Positions 1 through 10,972 of a stretch of DNA of 64,000 nt are shown here, one piece after another. Position 1 is the stretch's first letter; every line of letters starts with the position of its first letter. Source of the stretch: Ichthyophis bannanicus. Its lineage: Eukaryota > Chordata > Amphibia > Gymnophiona > Ichthyophiidae. The notes beneath the pieces were generated by a model, which was not told the DNA's origin, did not search any database, and was given only the letters and a program-made list of their open reading frames with translations. Both the position numbers and the translations under genes were made by a program. Where the stretch lies: NCBI GenBank assembly GCA_033557465.1, contig CM066037.1, positions 208,133,156 to 208,197,155 on the forward strand, given 5' to 3'.

Positions 1-523
1 TACCATCCCTACATCTTCCTCAGTAAAGACCAAAGCAAAGAATTCATTCAATCTCTCTGCTATGGCCCATGTCCCCTCTTAGTGCCCTTTTTACACATCT
101 ATCATCTAATGGTCCAAATGACTCTCTCTCATAGGTTTTTTGCTACGAATGTACTTGAAAAAGTCTTTATTACTCATTTTTGCTTCCACAGCAAGCTTCT
201 TCTCAAATTCTCTCTTTGCCTGCCTTATTAATGCCTTGCATCTAACTTGCCAGTGCTTATGTTGTTTCCAGTTTTCGTCATTTGGCTCCTTTTTCCATTT
301 CCTGAAAGATGCTTTTTTGGCAACAACAGCTTCTCTGACCTCACCTTTAAACCATGCTGGCAGTTTTTTGGACTTCCTTGCACTTTTCTTAAATCATGGA
401 ATACAACTGGTCTGGGCTTCGAAGACAGCATTTTTAAACAACACTCATGCTTGATGTAAATCTTTAACCTTTGCAATTGCTCTTTTTATTTCTTTTCTTA
501 ACTATTTTCCTCATTTTATCATA
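1..523 (-). mobile_element. CR1-A LINE fragment (endonuclease-RT linker region), left-truncated by window edge
   Basis: Reads on the minus strand as the ORF2 segment between the endonuclease and reverse-transcriptase domains of the CR1 family here called CR1-A. It aligns by eye with 22480-22990 and 32893-33240 (shared words such as KNCQHGLKVRSE in one frame and KKLPAWFKGEV in another). It carries indels and stops, so it is a dead fragment. The CR1 match stops at about 523, where DIRS-a sequence begins. The left side runs off the window. Confidence 0.8.
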
Positions 524-879
524 TGGGGAGTCCCATATGTGAGGACTGAGTTTCTGCTTGTTCCCGGAGAAAGTATAGGTACTCACCTGTAACAGGTGTT
601 CTCCGGGGACAGCAGGAATCAGTCCTCATAACCCTTCCTCCTCCCCTTAGAGTTGCTTCTTTATTTTACTTCTGACGTCCTAGCTATGTCATCAGACTGA
701 GGCAAGATGGCACCCTTGGGTGGGAAGGGGACCCTGCATGCATGGTGCATCTCCCAAAGGCTTTCTTTGAAAGCTGGGGAGATGCTTCTGTGTGGGCTCC
801 GTCGGGGCTGACGTCACCCATATGTAAGGACTGATTCCTGTTGCACCTGGAGAACACTTGTTACAGGTGAGAAACTACA
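524..879 (+). mobile_element. DIRS-a terminal fragment: internal complementary region plus 3' inverted terminal repeat only
   Basis: Positions about 526-640 match the reverse complement of the internal complementary region of the complete DIRS-a at 10707-10805. Positions about 700-879 match the reverse complement of its left ITR (10441-10627). No gag, RT or recombinase sequence is present. The piece abuts CR1-A on the left and CR1-B on the right. This is the 3' end of a DIRS-a element in plus orientation that lost all coding sequence. Confidence 0.8.
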
Positions 880-1043
880 TTATTTCTGCATATTACTACT
901 GAGTCTATCCCCTTTCACCCTCATCCTATGTCCCCTCGTAGCAGAGCTTGCCTTCAATTAAAAAAGACCCTCCTGTGCATTTATGCCACGGAGGTATTTA
1001 AATATCTCTTTCATATCACCCCTATCCCGCCTTTCCTCTAAAG
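880..1043 (-). mobile_element. CR1-B LINE fragment, 3' part of ORF2
   Basis: Matches, with scattered differences, the CR1-B copy at 18280-18450 (the region coding for the end of ORF2). It is bounded by the DIRS-a terminus on the left and by a palindromic MITE on the right. Confidence 0.7.
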
Positions 1044-1196
1044 CAGAGCTACTCAAATCCAGTCCTGGAGGTCCGCAACCCTGCAGGTTTTCGGGATATC
1101 CCTAATGAATATGCATGAGATATATATGCATTAGAGATATCCTGCCAACCTGAATGGTTTGTGGCCCTCCAGGGCTGGATTTGGAGATCCCTACCT
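1044..1196. mobile_element. Short palindromic MITE, hAT-like
   Basis: About 150 bp with imperfect terminal inverted repeats: the left end CTCAAATCCAGTCCTGGAGG pairs with a right end reading CCTCCAGGGCTGGATTTGGAG. The interior is AT-rich and itself partly palindromic (TGCATGAGATATATATGCA). It has no coding capacity. A CAGNG-like start suggests a non-autonomous hAT element, but I could not identify a clean 8-bp target duplication. Confidence 0.5.
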
Positions 1197-3130
1197 TACA
1201 CCTCTGTCATTTAAGATTGTGAGTGGGCAAGGTGCAGATGTCCTAGACATCAAAAGGTTAGATAGAATTTGTCACATTCCTCCTCGCTTCTCACCACCAC
1301 CAAAATATTGTCTCCCCCTTCCACCTTCCCCATCCATACTCCCCCTACCACCCTCTCCTCCTTCCCTTCGATCTCTGAAGATGAAACCACACTCCTCCTT
1401 TCCTCCTCCAATCCCACCACCTGTTCATCAGACCCTATCCCCTCCCATCTCCTATGTTCCATCTCCCTCACCATTGTCCCCTCCATCCCTCACATCCTTA
1501 ACCTTTCTCTCTCCACTGCAACCGTCCCCGCTGACTTCAAACATGCTGTTGTCACACCCCTCCTCAAGAAACCCTCACTTGATCCCACATGCCCTTCTAA
1601 GTATCGACCCATCTCCCTCCTTCCCTTCATATCCAAACTGGAACAAGCAGTCCACCGTCGCTGCCTCGACTTCCTCACTTCCCAGGCCCTCCTGGAACCA
1701 CTACAATCCGACTTCAGTCCCCTACACTCCACTGAAACGGCACTCACAAAAGTCACCAATAACCTGTTCCTGGCTAAATCTAAGAGCCTCTATTCTATCC
1801 TCATCCTTCTTGACCTTTCTGCTGCCTTTGACACCATTGACCACAACCTTCTCCTCACCACCCTCTCCTCGCTTGGCTTCAAAGACTCCGTTCTATCCTG
1901 GTTCTCCTCCTACCTCTCCCATCGCTCATTCAGCGTATGCTCTAGTGGCTCCTCCTCTTCCCCTATCCCGCTCCAGGTAGGTGTACCTCAGGGATCTGTC
2001 TTGGGCCCCCTCCTCTTCTCTCTCTATACCCAAGGCCTCGGAGCGCTTATCTCCTCCCATGGCTTTCAGTACCATCTCTATGCTGGCGACTCCCAAATTT
2101 ACCTCTCTACACCTAACATTTCTCCAGCAACACAGTCCAAGATCTCTGCCTGTCTTCTGGACATTGCTGCCTGGATGTCTCGGCGCCGATTGAAACTGAA
2201 CATGGCCAAGACTGAACTCCTTGTCTTTCCACCCAACTCCTCCCCCCTACTTCCCCCTCTCTCAGTCCAGGTGGATGGATCTACTATCCTTCCTGTTCCC
2301 TCGGCCCGCAATCTAAGGGTAATCTTTGACACCTCTCTCTCCTTCTCCGCTCATATCCAGCTCGTAGCTAAGACCTGCCGCTTCTTTCTCTACAACATCA
2401 GCAAAATCCGCCCCTTCCTCTCTGAACACACTAACAAAACGCTTATCCACTCCTTAATCTCCTCTCGCCTCGACTACTGCAACCTAGTCCTCGCTGGTCT
2501 CCCTGTGAGTCACCTCCTTCCCCTTCAAAATCATGCTGCTCGACTAATCTTCTGCCAGCCCACATTACTCCTCTTCTCAAATCACTTCACTGGCTCCCTG
2601 TCCTATTCCGCATCCAATTCAAGCTTCTCCTGCTGACTTATAAATGCATTCACTCTGTGGCCCCTCAATACCTCTTATTTCTCCCTACGTCCCCGCTCGA
2701 AATTTGCGCTCCGCCAACAAACTACTTCTATTAATACCCTTCACCTGCACCGCTAACTCCCGACTGCGTTTCTTTCACCTTGCTGCACCATACGCCTGGA
2801 ACAGCCTACCTGCGTCTGTGCACCAGGAGCCCTCCCTGGCCCTCTTCAAATCCAGGTTGAAGACCCACCTCTTCACCGTTGCATTCAGATCCTGACTTCC
2901 AGTCTCATCTTACCCTGAACTCCCATCTACGTTTATGACCAAACCTCAGACCAAACTATACCACACCGTACTTTCCGCTTAATGCTCTGTACTGTTCTAA
3001 ATAGATTGTAAGCTCTGATGAGCTTGAATCTGATGGGCAGGGACTGTCTCTTGTATGTCGACTACCTCTTGTAGGTTAGTTGTGCAGCGCTGCGTGCGTG
3101 GCGCTTTACAAGTGCTAAATAGTAGTAGTA
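1197..3130 (+). mobile_element. L2-clade LINE, 5' truncated (L2-1)
   Basis: The element contains an L2-type RT and a typical L2 3' end: a TTGTAAGCTC...GGGCAGGGACTGTCT block, a GCGCTTTACAA block and a terminal AGT microsatellite ending at 3130. The endonuclease domain is absent, as expected of a 5'-truncated copy. About 1197-1290 is not clearly L2. The 3' end abuts DIRS-a sequence at 3131. Confidence 0.85.
1269..2895 (+). pseudogene. L2 reverse transcriptase, frameshifted and active-site mutant
   Basis: This is the non-LTR RT that would copy element RNA by target-primed reverse transcription. The main frame (1269-2636) holds the fingers motif KYRPISLLP, motif [23 protein letters not shown] and the thumb. 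The end of the protein continues in another frame at 2644-2895 (FFHLAAPYAWNSLP), so there is a frameshift near 2600. The catalytic box reads YAGD where L2 elements have Y-x-D-D, so one of the two metal-binding aspartates is replaced by glycine. The endonuclease domain is missing. The copy cannot be functional. A proline-rich frame over 1159-1980 is only a shadow of this one. Confidence 0.85.
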
Positions 3131-4540
3131 GAGCAGAACCAGGGCAACTGGTGATTGACCGGACTCGCAAACAAGTCCATCACTGGCCGTCCCCAGGTTT
3201 GGAAAAGCCAATTGGCTACCCCAGAGTCCAATTGCCACTCGTGAGGCTGGAGAATCCTGCTTAGCCTGTCGGCTAACCAGCTGCCCTGGCCTGGGAGGTA
3301 GACGGCCCGCAGATGAATGCCATGCTGGGCTGCAAACAAGCACAGATCCAGGGTTTCCTAACATAGGAGATGGGACCCTGTGCCACCCTGCTTGTTCACA
3401 TAGAACATGGCCACCTGGTTGTCTGTCTGTAACAAGACAGGTTCGTGGGTCAGGATCTGCCAGAAAACTCCCAGGGCCAGGCGGATGGCATGGAGCTCCA
3501 AGAAACTGATCTGTTGTGTTCTCTCACTCGAGGACCACACTCCCCGAGTACGGAAACCCTGGCAATGGGCCCCCCAGCCCAGCAGGGACGCATTCGTGGT
3601 ATGGATCCTCGTGTGTAAAGGAGCCTGGAAAGGCATCCCCACCTCCAAGTGGAGTGGCTGCCTGGACACTGTGACCTTGTTCCTGAGGCAACCTGTGGCC
3701 TGTGACCACTGGTCTCTGAGGCACCACTGAGCAGTCCTCATGTGGAGGCGGGCATCTGGGGTCACATGGACCGTGGAAGCCATGTGCCTGAGGAGGCGCA
3801 GAACGTTGTCTTGCTGACACTATGGACCTGTGACTCACCTGACCTGCCAGAGCCAGAAGCCTGCTTGCCCTGTCTACAGGCAGACAGTCCCTTTTGAGTC
3901 TGGCCCCAATGAACTCCAGCTGCTGAGATGGAGCAAGGCTGGACTTGGGGTAGTTGATTACAAACCCTAGATGCTGGAGTACCTGGATGGTGTGAGATGT
4001 GGCCTGGTGGACTTCGCTGGCTGAAGTTCCTCTGATGAGCCAGTCATCTAGGTAGGGGAAGACAAAGACTCTTTGGAGCCTGAGAAAGGCGGCCACCACA
4101 GCTAGGCACTTTGTGAATACCCTGGGGGCCAAGTTCAGGCCAAGGGAAAGTACCCTGTACTGGTAGTGCTTGCCCCCCACCACAAAGCATAGATACTGCC
4201 TGTGGTCTAGGTGTATTAGGATGTGTGTATATGCATCTTTTAGGTATAAGGAGCACAGCCAGTCTCCCTGGCGGAGGTAAGGCAGCAATATTCCAAGGAA
4301 GAGCATTTTGAACTTCTCCCTCACCAGGAACCTGTTTAGGATGCACAGGTCGAGGATGGGCCTGAGGCCTCCTGTTCTCTTTGGTACCAGAAAGTACCTG
4401 GAGTAGAAGCCCTTGCCCTGCAGGTGGTGGGGCACCGGTTCTACCACCTGATCCTCGAGAAGACCCGCCAACTCCTTCAGAAGAAAGTCCCGGTGAAGAG
4501 GAGAACTGAGGGGCTCTCCCGGGAAGTAAGGAGGGGGCAC
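3131..4540 (-). pseudogene. DIRS-a2 reverse transcriptase-RNase H remnant
   Basis: Frame 4540-3524 carries RT with an intact YLDD box (VFPYLDDWLIR). Motif A reads SLYLKDAYTHI, so the catalytic aspartate seen in the complete copy (SLDLKDAYTHI) is tyrosine here. RNase H lies in a second frame (3783-3358) and starts TTNASLLGWG where the complete copy has TTDASLLGWG, losing its first acidic residue. A third frame (3364-3115) continues the sequence. One or more frameshifts plus two catalytic substitutions mark this as dead. Confidence 0.85.
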
Positions 4541-4545
4541 CTAGG

Positions 4546-6620
4546 CTAGGTGAAGAAGGTAGTCCCCCCGGACCACTGTAAGGCCCAGGCATCGGTGGTA
4601 ATGGCTACCCACCTGTGGGCATAGAGGGAAAGCCTGCCTGCTGTGATCTGCCTGGCTCCTGTGGGAAGAGAGGCCATGCTGTAGGAGTCAAAAGCCACTG
4701 CGAGGCTGGGCCGGAGCCGGTGCCTGGGGTTTGGGGGCTTTATGCTTACGCGGACCATGCCCCTGTCCCTTGGCCTGCTGCCCCCCTGTTGGGGAGCCGG
4801 GGAGGCCTGAAAATGGGGGTAGCTTTGGTAAGCAGCACCCTTCCTCAGGTAAAAGGGCTTTTTACCCGAGTCCTTCTTGCGAGAAGGGGCAGAGGTCTTC
4901 TTGGAGAGCCGTGTCCTCGTCATGTACTCGGTCTCTAGTTCTGTGGCCTTTTTGGTCATGGGTTTGCCAAAGAGGTTCTCCCTTTAGCATGGGACATTGA
5001 CCAACTTGTCCTGAACCCATTGTTCGAGGTCCGATGACTGCAGCCATGCCTTGCGGCGTGCACCAATGCCAGTCATGGCTACCCGGGCCACCGACTCAAA
5101 CCCGTCATAGGCCGTTCGAGACAAACTTTGAGCACTCACGGACGTCGGTGGACAGGCTCCTGAAGCGCTGCAAAGGCCCCTCAGAGAGACCAGCCAAGAA
5201 CCCGGTGAGTTCCTTCGCCAGGTCTCTCAGGTACATGCCCATGTACAGCTGTTAGGCCTGGATTCAACAAGTCAGCATTGAACCCTGGAAGCACTTCCTG
5301 CTGAGGGCATCCAAGTTGCGGGCCTCCCTGCCAGGAGGCACCGAGGAGTGTGTCTTCTGGCTCTTCAGCCTGCTCATGGCCAATTCCACAACCATGGAGT
5401 TGTGCGGCAGTTGCAACTTTTGAAACTCAGGGCTCTGGCAGACTCGATACATCGAGTTGAGCCGTTTGCTGATAACCGGCACCGACGCCGGCATCTCCCA
5501 CATGCGGAGCATCAGTCGTTCCAGGATCGCAGTCACGGGTACAGTAAGGGCCTCCTGAGGGGGGCCTCATACTGTAGGATCTCGAGCTCGTCGGCTCGAG
5601 GATCCTCCTCGGACTCTGTGGGGAATGCCAAAACCTTGAACATATCCCTCACGAAGTCCAAGAACCTCGTGTCCTCCAGAGGGGACCTTCTCTGAGGTTT
5701 GGACACCGGGGAATCGGATGGGACATCCCTGTGCCGACAGGTGTCTGGGGACTCCTCGTCTTCCGTTTCCCACACTGATGCCTCTGAAGAGGAATTGAGG
5801 GGCTCCAGCATCGACTGCCCCGATGCCAGGAGGCTCGGTGGCGACGACAACCTCGATCCCGAACAGGAGGCTGAGTGGGACCTCGGCCGAGGATCGACTT
5901 GAGCCCAAAAGGTCTCAAGGATCGGCTCGGCATCCGGGGTCGACTTCAACATCGAGGGCCCAGTGGTTCAGGGTGAAGGAACCAGACAGACCGGCAATCA
6001 GCACCCGCTGCTGCTCCATGAAGGCAGTGAAACTGCACTCCAAAGCTACCATTATGGACTCGAATCTGGAAGGCTCCACAGCCACCGGCTCGGGCCTTGA
6101 CACAGTTGGGCCCGACACTGGTTCCCCTGGAGGGGAGTCTTTGAATGAGGACAGTTGTTACCTGCCTCAGCTGATCTGTCTCCCAACAAGGAACCTTTGC
6201 CGGGCGCTCCTTCTCCGAAGATCCCAGCTGGCGCTCGGGTCTCCACGACAGGCCCCGGGAGGAGCCGGGTTGCTCAGAGCCATCCAGAGATGCCGCTTTT
6301 GAGGAGTTCTTCTTCTTCTTGTGTTCCCTCGAGGGAGACCCGCTCTCCGAGGAACCTCAACGCTGCTCAGGCTCAAATTGCTCCCCCCGAGATGTAGAGG
6401 CCTCAGACGAGGTCCAGGCTCTCGAAGGCAAGGACTCAGAAAAAATCTTATCATGCTGCTGCTGGCGGCTCTTCAGGGCCTTAGAGGACATTTTCCTCCA
6501 CGGACCGCAGACCGTCGGGTCATAGTCGGGTCCAAGGCACTGGAGCCAGCAGTCATGCGTATCGGTGAGGGACATAAGTTTCACACACTGATCGCATTTT
6601 TTAAACCTGCTGGTAGCCAT
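4546..6620 (-). pseudogene. DIRS-a2 gag-like remnant
   Basis: The N-terminus at 6620 reads MATSRFKKCDQCVKLMSL, matching the cysteine-rich start of the complete DIRS-a gag (MAASGFKKCVQCKKLMSL at 15786). The later parts fall in several frames (6620-6357, 5952-5533, 5536-5264, 4959-4546) that correspond in order to the intact gag protein. Several indels break it. Its role would be RNA packaging and particle formation, inferred from family position only. Confidence 0.8.
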
Positions 6621-6859
6621 CGGGGGAAAAAGGGCCCCTGCAGGTCAAAGACCCAGGCTGCCAGTGAAAAAGAAAAAAAGGGAGCGAAAGCCAGTCATGA
6701 AGGACAAAAAACAAAAAACAGAGACGGACTCGATACTGGTGTATCGAGCCGAAGGTGGGAAGAGGAACCGGTGTCGACCAGTCGAAGAAAAGAGAAAATT
6801 TTAACTTTTTTCATGGGGACACAGGGACTACATCCGAAGGGCTCCGCAGAAAAAAGGAG

Positions 6860-7011
6860 ACTGAGCAAGATGGCACCCTTGGGCGGAAAGGGGACTGTGC
6901 AGGCTTGATGGCAACTCCTCTGAAAGCTGGGGATTTGCTCCACACGAGGGCTCCGTTGGCACCGACGTCACCCATATGTGAGGACTGACTTCCTGCTTGT
7001 TCCCGGGAGAA
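6860..7011 (-). repeat. DIRS-a2 5' inverted terminal repeat
   Basis: Matches 16029-16191 of the complete element, including the CAAGATGGCACC block, the GACGTCACCCATATG block, and an end at GGGAGAA. The flank to the right (from 7012) is not DIRS. Confidence 0.85.
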
Positions 7012-8460
7012 CAGAACATCTAGGTAGGGAAGGCATAGAGATATATACATTACAGTGCATGGTGGCGCACACCTCTGAAGAGATCTGGGACTGGCGAAGA
7101 CACTTTGCATGAGGTAAGATACATTTATTATGTTAACGCTTAATGCGCTGTTTCTCATCATCTTTGCAATATATCTTTTGTTGTTGCTGTTAGTAATTTG
7201 CATAGTTTATTGTGTAACTTGGATCCTTAAGAAAGAGAAACCTATAGGATGTTAAAATGGAAGTCTCTCCTGAGTGCACTCCTCTAGGGATATTATGTGA
7301 TTGTTATCCAGCTAATCAAGGAGAACTAAAGAAATATTGTTAGAAATAGTATAAGCATACCAAGAGACTACCCCACCCTTGGCCAGAGAGTGGGTCCTGG
7401 GCACCAGAATATATGATGCAGGTTAGAAAGTGGATAGAAGACTCTAAGAAAGTGAGACATCTAAGATAAACCATAAAGACATGATAAGAACCTGGGAAAA
7501 TATGATTGTAGCTGCACAAAGTACCATAAGTCTGCCGGCATACCAATGTGTCCAAGAAATCCTGAGCGCACTGTCTTACTCCAACAAAGGCCAACACACC
7601 TTGTTAATGAAGACGTGCAGTTTATTTATAATACAAAGCAGGGATAACTTGAATTTCACTTATTTAACTTCTTAATTCGTACTTATTTAGAAAGGCAAGT
7701 AATTCATATATCTACCTATGATTAGTTAAAAAGATATCTGGAAAACTATTAGAATAAAAGCACTTAATTACAGAATAGATAACTAGAAAGCTAATTACAG
7801 AAGAATAATACTTCACCGAAAGAGTTCTACTTCATCCCCTGTCACACTTCGATTGAATGGATCCCTGATTCAACCAGACAAGAGAGACTTCTCAATCGGG
7901 AGTTTCTCTAGGCAATGCGTCCATTCCTAGATGAATCCATTTCTCTCTGTCTAGCTGAAAACAGGTACCCATTTTATCCAGTTGCAAGAACAATCCAGCT
8001 ATTTCCTATCATGTGACATATACGTAGTATAGAGTCAGTTATCCATTAAGCACATCCAAGACACTGGCCAGGTGCTTGAAAATGCTCAAGGGAAACCCCC
8101 CTCCCTGGTCTACATTACAATTGATGAATTCTTATCCTGTAGGAGAAATGTTTCCAAGGCAAGGTGAATTGTCCTGTTTTGTCCTGTTAATGGGTTTCAA
8201 TTTGTCTGCTAGTAGAAAGACTCCAAGGTGAAGTGTTCTTTTGTTCTCTGTAATGGGTCTCCATTTGCTTGCTAGGAGAAGGTCTCCTCCCTGATCTTTC
8301 CAGTATCTGTAGTTATGTAAATTGTTTCAACAGTTTCAAGTGCCCCTATTTACAGTTAAGGCATATTCACTACTGAGGCATAATCAATAGTCAAAATTCA
8401 TCTGTACCACAGCGCACCCATAGTTGACCCAGGATTCAAAGCTCTGAATTTAATCTATCA
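7012..8460 (+). other. Mostly unassigned sequence; possible ERV-1 leader and matrix remnant
   Basis: No complete gene is visible. A GAGGTAAGA splice-donor-like site lies near 7107-7117. A frame opening near 7236 (MEVSPECTPLGIL) and a tryptophan-rich stretch near 7390-7460 resemble a decayed retroviral matrix region in front of the gag remnant at 8680. From about 7500 to 8420 the DNA is AT-rich with no repeat or coding signal that I recognise and may be a separate insertion. Confidence 0.3.
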
Positions 8461-8679
8461 GGAAAAAGAGCAGGAGTAGCTTTAAAAGGTAAAAATCAGA
8501 GAACTCCACGAGGGGGTTGTCCACTTTATAGCAAGTGGCAGGGAAATCCTATTATACTAAAGTAAGTGGCATGTTAAAGCAATAGAGGAGATAGTGTGGG
8601 ATATTATGAAAGAAGAAAGGGAAAGGGTAGGCAAAGAGGTTAAGAAAGGAGAAGGGGGCAGAAAGCTGCCACTAAATGG

Positions 8680-9445
8680 TTGCCTTCTTCCTCAACCTGG
8701 TCACCACCAGCCTCATTCTGCAATAGGAAACAGTTCAGAAGTATAATCTTAGAAAGCAGGAAAAGGACTCTGGAGCTAGTAAAGATCTGCTGTCACATGA
8801 GAAAAACTGAAGCAATAGAGACAGGAACAGAGCAGGGATACCAGATGAATATGACCCCTAATGAATATGTAGCATGGAAGGAAGGCTCCTGGGCATTTGT
8901 GTCTAGATGGACAGACAATTTAGCGAGATGGACAGAGTCCTTCCAGCTGCAGAGTCGTCCATGGCCCTGGGAGGATCAAATGAGACATGGGCAATAGATT
9001 TTGCAAGGACATGCATAATACTGTAGGAGGTTTTGGAGAACCCTACTGGGACTATAGTTACATGAGACAAGGATTAGTGATTTGGCAGAAATATGAGAAA
9101 AAGGGATCTAAACCGCTATTTCAGAACCCCCTATTACATATTGCAGGACAAGGAGGAGCATTTCCAGTAAGCAGGTATGTGCCATGGAGTTTTATGGATA
9201 TGGAAAATGTAGCAAGGTTACTGCCTCCACTAGTGAGAGATGCCACAGCCTGGATAAATAAAATTGAGACATCCACTGCAGGCCATCAGTTAGCAATAGA
9301 CGTGAAAAGTATTTTGGCAAGGCTTTTAAGCGCAAGTAAGGTGGAAGAAATATTTCAGAAGGCAGGGTTACTGCGGGTTTCATTACAGAACAATTTGCAT
9401 GATGGAGTGGAGCTTGAAGAGCTATGTGAGGATAAGTGTATTCCA
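8680..9445 (+). pseudogene. ERV-1 gag (capsid-like) remnant
   Basis: This would be the retroviral structural polyprotein that forms the core. Two successive frames (8680-8997, then 8987-9541) give a capsid-like protein. The second contains a proline- and tryptophan-rich stretch around PVSRYVPWSFMD, followed by an amphipathic segment with LLPPLVRDATAWINKI. It runs directly into an RNase H start at about 9446, so protease and most of RT are deleted. A frameshift near 8985 and the deletion make it non-functional. I could not determine the retroviral class. Confidence 0.55.
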
Positions 9446-10250
9446 GATTCAAAGGTGGTGTTTGTGGATGGTTCTGCAATAGACCCACAAGAAAGTCCTC
9501 AGAGGGTTAGATATGCTGTAGTAATATATCCAACCCTCTGAGGAGGGCTACCTTAGCCTAGTGGTTAGAGCACTGGCTTGGGAACCAAGAAACCACTGTT
9601 CGATTCCCACTGGCACTTAACCCTCCATTGCCTCAGAAGAATCCAAGTTATATGTCCCTGTTTAATGTATGTTACCGAGTTTGTTACAATGTAAACTGCT
9701 TTGACTAAAAATGATAAAGCGGTATTAAAAAAAAACATATTAGGAGTTTGGCTACTCAACAATGGCAGCAGTGATGTTGTCTCCACAAGATTTTTCGGCA
9801 CAAGCAGCAGTTAGTAGCAGTGGTAATGGCATTGATCCTTCTTCTGCACAGTCCATGACTATCTATTCAGATTCTGACTATGTACATACTGCTATACTGA
9901 CTAATGCCCAGAAATGGAAAAGGAGAAGGATGATTACATCCAGAGGTAAGCCGCTGATGCATGCTCCTATAATGTTGACACTGATACAGTTGTTGATTCA
10001 CCGTATGGAGGAAAGCATTCGTACGGCCATTGTAAAATGTGCCACTCATGCAACAGACGGTTCATTTGTTTCAGAAGGGAATAACAAAGCAGATTTGGCA
10101 GCTCAGTCACGATGTAGTAAACCAAAAACCATGCAGATGGTCTTAACCAAAGCAACCCTCTCTCCAGGAGAGGTGTTGAGGTGCTTCAATCAGCTCAGGT
10201 AAGTGCTATGGCCGAAGAACAAGAGGAATGGGAGCATGTCGGAGCGTATT
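9446..10250 (+). pseudogene. ERV-1 RNase H remnant, split by a SINE
   Basis: RNase H would remove the RNA strand during reverse transcription. The first acidic block is visible as VVFVDGSA at about 9451-9480. After the SINE (9541-9736) the domain resumes with IYSDSDYVHTA near 9863 and ends with a GNNKADLAAQ block near 10080. The fold order D...SDS...GNxxAD is that of a retroviral RNase H. The insertion and frame changes make it a pseudogene. It ends where a CR1-A tail begins at 10281. Confidence 0.7.
9541..9736 (+). mobile_element. tRNA-derived SINE
   Basis: The 5' part carries RNA polymerase III promoter boxes: box A TAGCCTAGTGG near 9554 and box B TGTTCGATTCC near 9597. The body ends with a stem-loop resembling LINE tails (AAACTGCTTT...AAAGCGGTATT) and an A-run. 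It is inserted inside the ERV-1 RNase H region. The cloverleaf is imperfect and a SINE tail follows, so this is not a tRNA gene. Confidence 0.8.
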
Positions 10251-10440
10251 TCTCTAAAGGTTTGTGATCACGCCTCAGAAAAGAACATAAGAACATAAGA
10301 TATGCCATACTGGGTCAGACCAAGGTCCATCAAGCCCAGTATCCTGTTTCCAACAGTGGCCAATCTAGGTCATACGTACCTAGCAGTTTCCCCAAAAGAC
10401 ACAGGTTCCGCAATGCTTGTACTGGGTTAAGCATTGATAT

Positions 10441-10627
10441 AGCGTAGTTACTCACCTGTAACAGGTGTTCTCCAGGAGCAGCAGGAATCAGTCCTCACAT
10501 ATGGGTGACGTCGGCGCCGACGGAGCCCTCGCGAAGCAATTTTCCCCAGCTTTCAAAGAAAGCCTTTGGAATTGCAGCGCGCATGCGCGGTCCCCTTCCC
10601 GCCCAAAGGTGCCATCTTGGCCAGTCT
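10441..10627 (-). repeat. DIRS-a3 left (3') inverted terminal repeat
   Basis: Inverted copy of 16029-16191. The outermost 25 or so bases (AGCGTAGTTACTCACCTG onward) have no counterpart at the other end. They are repeated, inverted, in the internal complementary region. Confidence 0.93.
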
Positions 10628-10706
10628 GATGACATAGCGAAAAGACAGCAAAAAATTTGCAAAAACTAAATCATATGACTGCAACTCCATGGGGAGGAGG
10701 GAGGGT

Positions 10707-10805
10707 TGTGAGGACTGATTCCTGCTGCTCCTGGAGAACACCTGTTACAGGTGAGTAACTACGCTTTCTCCAGGACCAAGCAGGAAGTCAGTCCTCACAT
10801 ATGGG
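10707..10805 (-). repeat. DIRS-a3 internal complementary region (circle-junction template)
   Basis: Positions 10707-10765 are the exact reverse complement of the leftmost 59 bases (10441-10499). Positions 10766-10805 are the reverse complement of the rightmost 40 bases (16152-16191) with one mismatch. The two halves meet at ACGCT|TTCTCC, the sequence expected if the two element ends were joined. This is the DIRS hallmark. Confidence 0.93.
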
Positions 10806-10972
10806 ACTCCCAAGCTTAAGGCTACCGGAGACCCTAAGCACAAAAATGAGCTCCCTCTAGCTCAGCAGCACAGAAGGAAGGAATCTTCTCTGACTAATCT
10901 CCAACCGGTAGCCCAACATCCGGGATGGAGGGTAGGAGTTGCTTAAACCTCGAAGAGATTACGGAGGACTGC

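Larger units (their letters stand above)
3131..7011 (-). mobile_element. DIRS-a copy lacking recombinase and 3' end (DIRS-a2)
   Basis: On the minus strand: a right (5') ITR at about 6860-7011, gag-like sequence at 4546-6620, and RT plus RNase H from 4540 down to 3131. The left part (tyrosine recombinase, internal complementary region and 3' ITR) is absent; the element is cut at the AGT tail of L2-1. Identity to the complete copy at 10441-16191 is obvious throughout, with frequent CpG loss and indels. Confidence 0.88.

Noticed and set aside
1159..1980. 273-codon proline/serine-rich frame
   Set aside because: Out-of-frame shadow of the C/T-rich L2 RT gene.
9546..9620. tRNA gene
   Set aside because: Polymerase III boxes are present but the cloverleaf is imperfect and a SINE body and tail follow.
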